Source: Treponema sp.
GTDB lineage: Bacteria; Spirochaetota; Spirochaetia; Treponematales; Breznakiellaceae
Assembly: GCA_031268125.1 (NCBI GenBank)
Contig: JAIRXT010000041.1
Coordinates: 1 to 15,684, forward strand
Reading direction: 5' to 3'
Length of the DNA stretch: 15,684 nucleotides
Below are positions 11,397 to 15,684 of the stretch, piece after piece. The translations under genes and the position numbers were made by a program. Every line of letters begins with the position of its first letter. Within the stretch, counting starts at the first letter, position 1. Below the pieces are notes generated by a model. It was given only the letters and a program-made list of their open reading frames with translations, searched no databases and was not told where the DNA came from.

Positions 11397-12860
11397 ATGA
11401 CGGTTTCCCCCGGTTTATCTTCCGCCGCTTTTGAGGCCGAAGTCTTAAAGGGTTTGGGCGAAATTCCCCGGGGAACCACCCTGCTGGCGGCGGTTTCGGG
11501 AGGGGCGGATTCCAGCGCCATGCTGGCGGCCCTTTCCCGGCTGCGGCAGGCCGGGGGCTTTGCCCTGCGGGTTGCCCACGTAGAACACGGCATCCGCCCG
11601 GCGGGGGAAAGCCGGGGGGATGCCCGCGCCGTGGAAGCCCTTTCCGCCGTGCTGGGGCTGCCCTGCCGGGTTCTGAGTATCCCCGGCGGCCGGGTGGCCC
11701 GCTACGCGTTGGACCGGGGTACGGGCGTTGAGGCTGCGGCGCGGCGCTTTCGTTACCGCCTGCTGCGGAGGGAAGCCCTGCGCTGCGGCGCCGGGGCCAT
11801 CGTAACGGCCCATACCGGGGACGATGCCCTGGAACTGGGGCTGATGCGGGTTTTCCGGGGCTCCGGCCCGGCGGGGCTGCGCCGGATGCCCTTCCGCCGG
11901 GAATTTATCCCCCAGGGGCCGGTCCTTCTGCGGCCCCTGCTTGCGCTCCGCCGCGCCGATGTGGAGTCTTACCTGGGAAGCCGGGGCATCCCCTGGCGCA
12001 GCGACAGCACCAACGCCGATGAACGGTATCTGCGTAACCGGATTCGCCATAGCCTGGTCCCCCTGCTGGACAACCGCTTCCCCGGCTGGAGGAGGGGGCT
12101 GGAGGCCCTGGGGGATACCCAGGCGCTGGCGGCGGATTTTATTGAAGCCGAAGCCCGGCGCCGCCTTGCCTGGACCTCCCCGGACGGCCGCCGGCCGGGA
12201 AAAATTCCCGGAAGGGAACTGCGCTGTCCGGCGGATCTTTTTTGGGCGGAACCCCTGATACTGCGGGAAGAAGCCCTGTTTCAGGGGATTGGCAGTTTTG
12301 CCGGCCGGGGCCGGAACGCCGTTGTGAAACGGCGGAATCTGCGCCGTTTTGCCTCCGGGGAACTGCGGACCCTGGACTTGGGATTTTGCACAATCGCCGC
12401 AAAAGACGGCCCTTCGCCCGGATATATTGCCATATTCCGGCGGAAACCCGGGACGGAGGCCGGCTTTTCTCTGTTGATCAAAGAGCCGGGACTCTATAAG
12501 CTGGGATACGGTTCTTGCTATAGTACCGGAGGGATGCTGCGGGTATCCGGGCAGGGGGAGTCCTGCTTTATCCGCGGGGGCGGGAAACACGGTTTTTTTA
12601 CGGCCCTGCCCTTTGTACTCCGCCCGGCCTGGGGCGGCGACGCCGTTTTGTGCGGGGGGAAGCGTTTCGGTCTTAAAGATCCCCCGCCGGATGTGCCGGA
12701 GGATTGGGCGGGTTCCGGGGACATATACGCCGCCCAGGACGCCGCGGGAGTGGCGGCATTTATTGCCTGTTGTCCGGGGGGCGCAGTGATACTACGGCGG
12801 AGGGAATCTCCTGCCGCCGGGGAATTGTTCTTTTGCGATATCGGGGGTACTGATGCTTAA
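11397..12860 (+). CDS. tilS: tRNA(Ile)-lysidine synthase
   Basis: Ligates lysine to C34 of the tRNA-Ile that reads AUA, using ATP. The PP-loop SGGADSS is at residues 34-40. Further family blocks are RVAHVEHGIRP (58-68), EAAARRFRYRLL (112-123), AHTGDDALEL (138-147, usually HHADDQAET) and DSTNADERYLRNRIRHSLVPLL. The C-terminal half (about 290-487) is divergent but of normal total length (487). The ATG stands directly after the T-tract of a terminator and has no Shine-Dalgarno nearby, so either transcription begins right there, or terminated read-through transcripts are translated, or a later start such as TTG 11454 is used. The reading frame before the PP-loop favours at most a small shift. Its stop overlaps ftsH by eight bases. 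Confidence 0.93.
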   Translation: MTVSPGLSSAAFEAEVLKGLGEIPRGTTLLAAVSGGADSSAMLAALSRLRQAGGFALRVAHVEHGIRPAGESRGDARAVEALSAVLGLPCRVLSIPGGRVARYALDRGTGVEAAARRFRYRLLRREALRCGAGAIVTAHTGDDALELGLMRVFRGSGPAGLRRMPFRREFIPQGPVLLRPLLALRRADVESYLGSRGIPWRSDSTNADERYLRNRIRHSLVPLLDNRFPGWRRGLEALGDTQALAADFIEAEARRRLAWTSPDGRRPGKIPGRELRCPADLFWAEPLILREEALFQGIGSFAGRGRNAVVKRRNLRRFASGELRTLDLGFCTIAAKDGPSPGYIAIFRRKPGTEAGFSLLIKEPGLYKLGYGSCYSTGGMLRVSGQGESCFIRGGGKHGFFTALPFVLRPAWGGDAVLCGGKRFGLKDPPPDVPEDWAGSGDIYAAQDAAGVAAFIACCPGGAVILRRRESPAAGELFFCDIGGTDA

Positions 12861-14754
12861 TAATCAAAACGATAAACTGCCGCCCCGTCCCAACATACAG
12901 GGAGGCCGGCCGAACCGGTTCGCCCTTGTTTTTTTTGTGGTGATGGCGGTTCTTTTTGTGGGCTATTTTTTCCGGGGGAGCAGGGGGACCGATGCAAGGG
13001 ATATCCGGTATTCGGATTTTCTGCGTTACGTGGAACAGAATCAGGTAGAATCCGTTACGATCCACGATAACAATTCCGTTGACATATTTCTCCGGGGGAA
13101 CAGCGGCGCCGCCGGTATTCCCATGAAAACCCTTATTCCCTACCAGGACCCCGGACTGATCACCACCCTGCAAGAAAAAAATGTCAACATATCCGGGGCG
13201 GTTACGGGGCTCAGCCCCCTGCGTATTTTCCTGGAATTCCTTCCCTGGCTTATCTTCCTCAGCCTTATGTGGATCATGTTCCGCAACATGCAGGGGTCGG
13301 GGAACAAGGCCCTCCAGTTCGGCAAAAGCCGGGCGAAACGGTACCAGGACGAGGGAAAGAAAGTTGTTTTTAACGATGTGGCCGGTCAGCATGACGCCAA
13401 ATACGAACTGGAAGAGGTGGTTGCCTTCCTGAAGAACCCCCAAAAATTCACCAAGATGGGGGCACGGATTCCCAAGGGGGTACTCCTGGTGGGAATGCCG
13501 GGGACGGGGAAAACCCTCATGGCCAGGGCGGTGGCCGGTGAAGCGGGGGTGGCTTTTTTCCACATGTCCGGTTCCGATTTTGTCGAGATGTTTGTCGGCG
13601 TCGGCGCAAGCCGTGTCCGTGATCTGTTTGAACAGGGCCGTCGCAGTTCCCCCTGCATTATTTTTATTGACGAACTGGACGCCGTGGGCCGCACCCGGGG
13701 CGCCGGTTACGGCGGGGGCCACGACGAGCGGGAACAGACCCTGAATCAGCTCCTGGTGGAAATGGACGGCTTCGATTCCAAGGACGGCGTGATAATCCTT
13801 GCCGCCACCAACAGGCCCGACGTGCTGGACCCGGCCCTGCTGCGGCCCGGCCGTTTTGACCGGCAGGTCGTGGTCGCCATGCCGGACATCAAGGAGCGGG
13901 AGTCCATCCTCAACATTCACGCCGCAAAGATCCCCCTGGCCAAAGATATCGATCTTTCCCGTGTCGCCCGGGCAACCCCCGGTATGAGCGGCGCCGATAT
14001 TGCCAACCTGGTCAACGAAGCCGCCCTTTTCGCCGCCCGCAGGGACAGGGCGGATGTGGAGATGGGGGACTTTGAGGAAGCCCGGGACAAGATCCTTATG
14101 GGAGTTGCCCGGACCACCCTGGTCATCTCCGACAAGGAACGGCGTATGACCGCTGTCCACGAGGCCGGCCACGCCCTGCTCCACTATTTTCTCAAAGATG
14201 CCGATCCCCTCCACAAAGTTACCGTGGTACCCCACGGCCGGGCCCTGGGTATGGCCATGTCCCTCCCGGAGGAGGACAGTTACAGCCGGACCAGGGGCTG
14301 GATGCGGGACCGGATCGTTATTTGTTACGGCGGCTGGATTGCAGAAATGCTGTTCTACGGCGAAACCACTACCGGTACCAAGCAGGATATTCAGCAGGCC
14401 ACCGAGATGGCCCGCCACATGGCCTGCGAGTGGGGGATGGCGGAGGAACTGGGGCCGGTGGCTTACGGCCAGGAAGAGGAGCCCATATTCCTGGGCAAGG
14501 AAATAGCCCGCCATAAAGATTACAGCGAAGAAACCGCCCGGCTTATCGACAAGGCGGTCAAGGAGATTCTGGACAGCGCCCGCAGCGAAGCCCGGAAGAT
14601 CCTGGAAGATCACAAAACGGAACTGGAAAAACTGGCCGAGGCCCTTCTCAACCGGGAAACCCTGGTGGATGACGAGGTCAGGGTCATCATCGGATTTCCT
14701 CCCCGGGAGGATAGTTCTTCTGTACCGTCTTCCGCTGCGTCCTCCGGCGTCTAG
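12853..14754 (+). CDS. ftsH: ATP-dependent zinc metalloprotease FtsH
   Basis: Membrane-bound AAA+ protease that degrades unassembled or regulatory membrane and cytoplasmic proteins. In 633 residues: transmembrane segment 1 (about 23-40), a periplasmic stretch, segment 2 (about 124-143), then the AAA domain with Walker A GMPGTGKT (214-221, Met where Pro is usual), pore MFVGVG (246-251), Walker B IIFIDELDA (269-277) and the second region of homology ending RPGRFDR (331-337). The protease domain has HEAGH (436-440) and the third zinc ligand Asp512 in TGTKQDIQQ. The tail is Ser-rich. GGGGG (12843-12847) precedes the ATG, which lies inside the end of tilS. The pair tilS-ftsH is a conserved neighbour set in many bacteria. 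Confidence 0.98.
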   Translation: MLNNQNDKLPPRPNIQGGRPNRFALVFFVVMAVLFVGYFFRGSRGTDARDIRYSDFLRYVEQNQVESVTIHDNNSVDIFLRGNSGAAGIPMKTLIPYQDPGLITTLQEKNVNISGAVTGLSPLRIFLEFLPWLIFLSLMWIMFRNMQGSGNKALQFGKSRAKRYQDEGKKVVFNDVAGQHDAKYELEEVVAFLKNPQKFTKMGARIPKGVLLVGMPGTGKTLMARAVAGEAGVAFFHMSGSDFVEMFVGVGASRVRDLFEQGRRSSPCIIFIDELDAVGRTRGAGYGGGHDEREQTLNQLLVEMDGFDSKDGVIILAATNRPDVLDPALLRPGRFDRQVVVAMPDIKERESILNIHAAKIPLAKDIDLSRVARATPGMSGADIANLVNEAALFAARRDRADVEMGDFEEARDKILMGVARTTLVISDKERRMTAVHEAGHALLHYFLKDADPLHKVTVVPHGRALGMAMSLPEEDSYSRTRGWMRDRIVICYGGWIAEMLFYGETTTGTKQDIQQATEMARHMACEWGMAEELGPVAYGQEEEPIFLGKEIARHKDYSEETARLIDKAVKEILDSARSEARKILEDHKTELEKLAEALLNRETLVDDEVRVIIGFPPREDSSSVPSSAASSGV

Positions 14755-14757
14755 GAA

Positions 14758-15684
14758 ATGAAGCCCCCGTCCTTTTTTCTGATAGTGTTGATACTGTTTC
14801 CCACAGCGGCGGCCCTGTCCCAGCAGGCTGCCGGTATTTCCGCCGCGGCCGCGGAGCAGTACCTGCTCTGGGCCGAACAGGCGATAGGGGAGGGCCGCCG
14901 GGACGAGGCCCTGGCGGTGCTGGAACGGGGGGCCGATTTTGCCGATGTGTCTTCCGATATTTCTTACCTCCTCGCCGAACTCCGCTACCGCGGGAATCTT
15001 CCCATCCTTCCGGCGCTGGACAGTCTGCGCCGGGCCTTTGATGCCGGCCGCTGGGAACACTACACCCCGTCCCAGGGCCGCCTCCTGGAAGCCGAACTGT
15101 TGATCTGCCTGCGGAACTACTCCGGGGCCCTGCGGAGCCTCAACATGGCCGAACAGGATCCCTCGTTTGGAATCGAAAACGGAATCGAAACGGATGCCAC
15201 GCCGGGGTCTGCCCGGGACGGGGCCCCGCAGGCCGACGGGCAGCGGGCCGCCGTACTGCGGCTCCTCGCCCTGAAGGGCCTTGCGGATACGGAGGAATTC
15301 CTCCGTTACCTTGGGCTGGTCATGGACCGTTATCCCCGGGATCTGCGGCCGGTAGAAATACTGTTTACCTGGGCCCGGGACAGAATGCCGGAGGGGGGAT
15401 CGGATCGTTCTCTCGTCGATCTGGCCCTGCGCCGCATCCCGCAGGGCGTCGAGGCTGTGGGGGCCGGCATTTCGGCCCCCGATTTGCCCGGCCCGCGTTT
15501 AAGGGGAATCGCCCTGTCCTCCCGTTTCATGTACCTTGCGGCCCCCTTTATCCGGGACACCGACGAGGCGCGGCGTCTGGTGCTGGCCTACCGGGGGGCC
15601 GGAGGGACGGAACCGGAGTCCCTCCCCATAGCGCTTGATCTGGGGCTTATTGATGACCGGCAGGCGGTGGAGGAACTTTTCCGG
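14758..15684 (+). CDS. Exported hypothetical protein, TPR-like (3' end outside window)
   Basis: Function unknown. The frame is open from ATG 14758 to the window end (309 residues so far). It starts with a signal peptide: MKPPSFFLIVLILFPTAAAL, cut probably near ALSQQ. The mature part is helical and Ala/Leu/Arg-rich; segments such as EQYLLWAEQAIGEGRRDEAL and RLLEAELLICLRNYSGALRS resemble TPR helices, so a protein-binding scaffold in the periplasm is plausible. A 12-base tandem near-duplication (15169-15192) encodes GIEN-GIET in a low-complexity loop. It begins three bases after the ftsH stop with AGGA nearby, so it is probably co-transcribed with tilS-ftsH. I do not recognise a specific family. 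Confidence 0.85.
   Translation, partial: MKPPSFFLIVLILFPTAAALSQQAAGISAAAAEQYLLWAEQAIGEGRRDEALAVLERGADFADVSSDISYLLAELRYRGNLPILPALDSLRRAFDAGRWEHYTPSQGRLLEAELLICLRNYSGALRSLNMAEQDPSFGIENGIETDATPGSARDGAPQADGQRAAVLRLLALKGLADTEEFLRYLGLVMDRYPRDLRPVEILFTWARDRMPEGGSDRSLVDLALRRIPQGVEAVGAGISAPDLPGPRLRGIALSSRFMYLAAPFIRDTDEARRLVLAYRGAGGTEPESLPIALDLGLIDDRQAVEELFR

Noticed and set aside
11445..12590. A 381-codon - strand frame opposite tilS
   Set aside because: Lies wholly inside tilS and has the same Pro/Gly/Arg-rich antisense composition.
12760..15060. A 766-codon open frame on the - strand opposite ftsH
   Set aside because: ftsH on the + strand is certain, with all motifs. The antisense frame is a result of high GC at third positions; its product is Gly/Pro/His/Gln-rich with no domain, and it also covers the tilS end and the next gene.
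1..15684. CRISPR arrays, insertion sequences, integrase sites, toxin-antitoxin pairs, biosynthetic clusters
   Set aside because: No spaced repeats, transposase motifs or such gene pairs were seen on either strand.

Overview
The window reads as a chromosomal stretch from a GC-rich spirochaete, most like Treponema or a close relative; I cannot fix the species. The main clue is gene order. The run rplU, prp, rpmA, obg, nadD, lcp, rsfS, spoVG, tRNA-Gln, rplY, tilS, ftsH is, as I recall, the same backbone found in Borrelia and Treponema. Other clues are SpoVG without other sporulation genes, a MEP-pathway ispE and a TonB-dependent receptor. Nearly all genes lie on the + strand with 4- to 26-base overlaps.

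Layout. (1) 1-2028: 3' part of a TonB-dependent outer-membrane receptor. (2) 2029-3426: a short flavodoxin behind a strong promoter with palindromic operator-like repeats, a 17-bp hairpin, then a DUF3793-like gene split by a frameshift. This block may serve iron acquisition and iron-sparing electron transfer (inference). (3) 3427-3712: no gene; it holds two candidate rplU promoters and a hairpin. (4) 3713-8545: one long operon of ribosome and cell-growth functions: L21, the cysteine protease Prp, L27, the ribosome-assembly GTPase Obg, a NadD-YqeK fusion, a divergent LytR-CpsA-Psr protein and the ribosome silencing factor RsfS. (5) 8573-9028: the only - strand gene, encoding an unrecognised protein with a tail of almost only Asp and Glu. 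(6) 9235-11301: ispE, spoVG, tRNA-Gln(UUG) and rplY/ctc. (7) 11364-14754: a terminator, then tilS overlapping ftsH. (8) 14758-end: the 5' part of an exported helical-repeat-like protein.

Most of the window is housekeeping. I see no CRISPR array, transposase, integrase or defence island. The observations most worth a second look are the acidic protein, a short hairpin family sharing an AAAAC/GTTTT core, Prp beside an L27 that lacks the extension Prp removes, the frameshifted DUF3793 gene, the operator at the flavodoxin promoter, and the leader structures of rplY and tilS.
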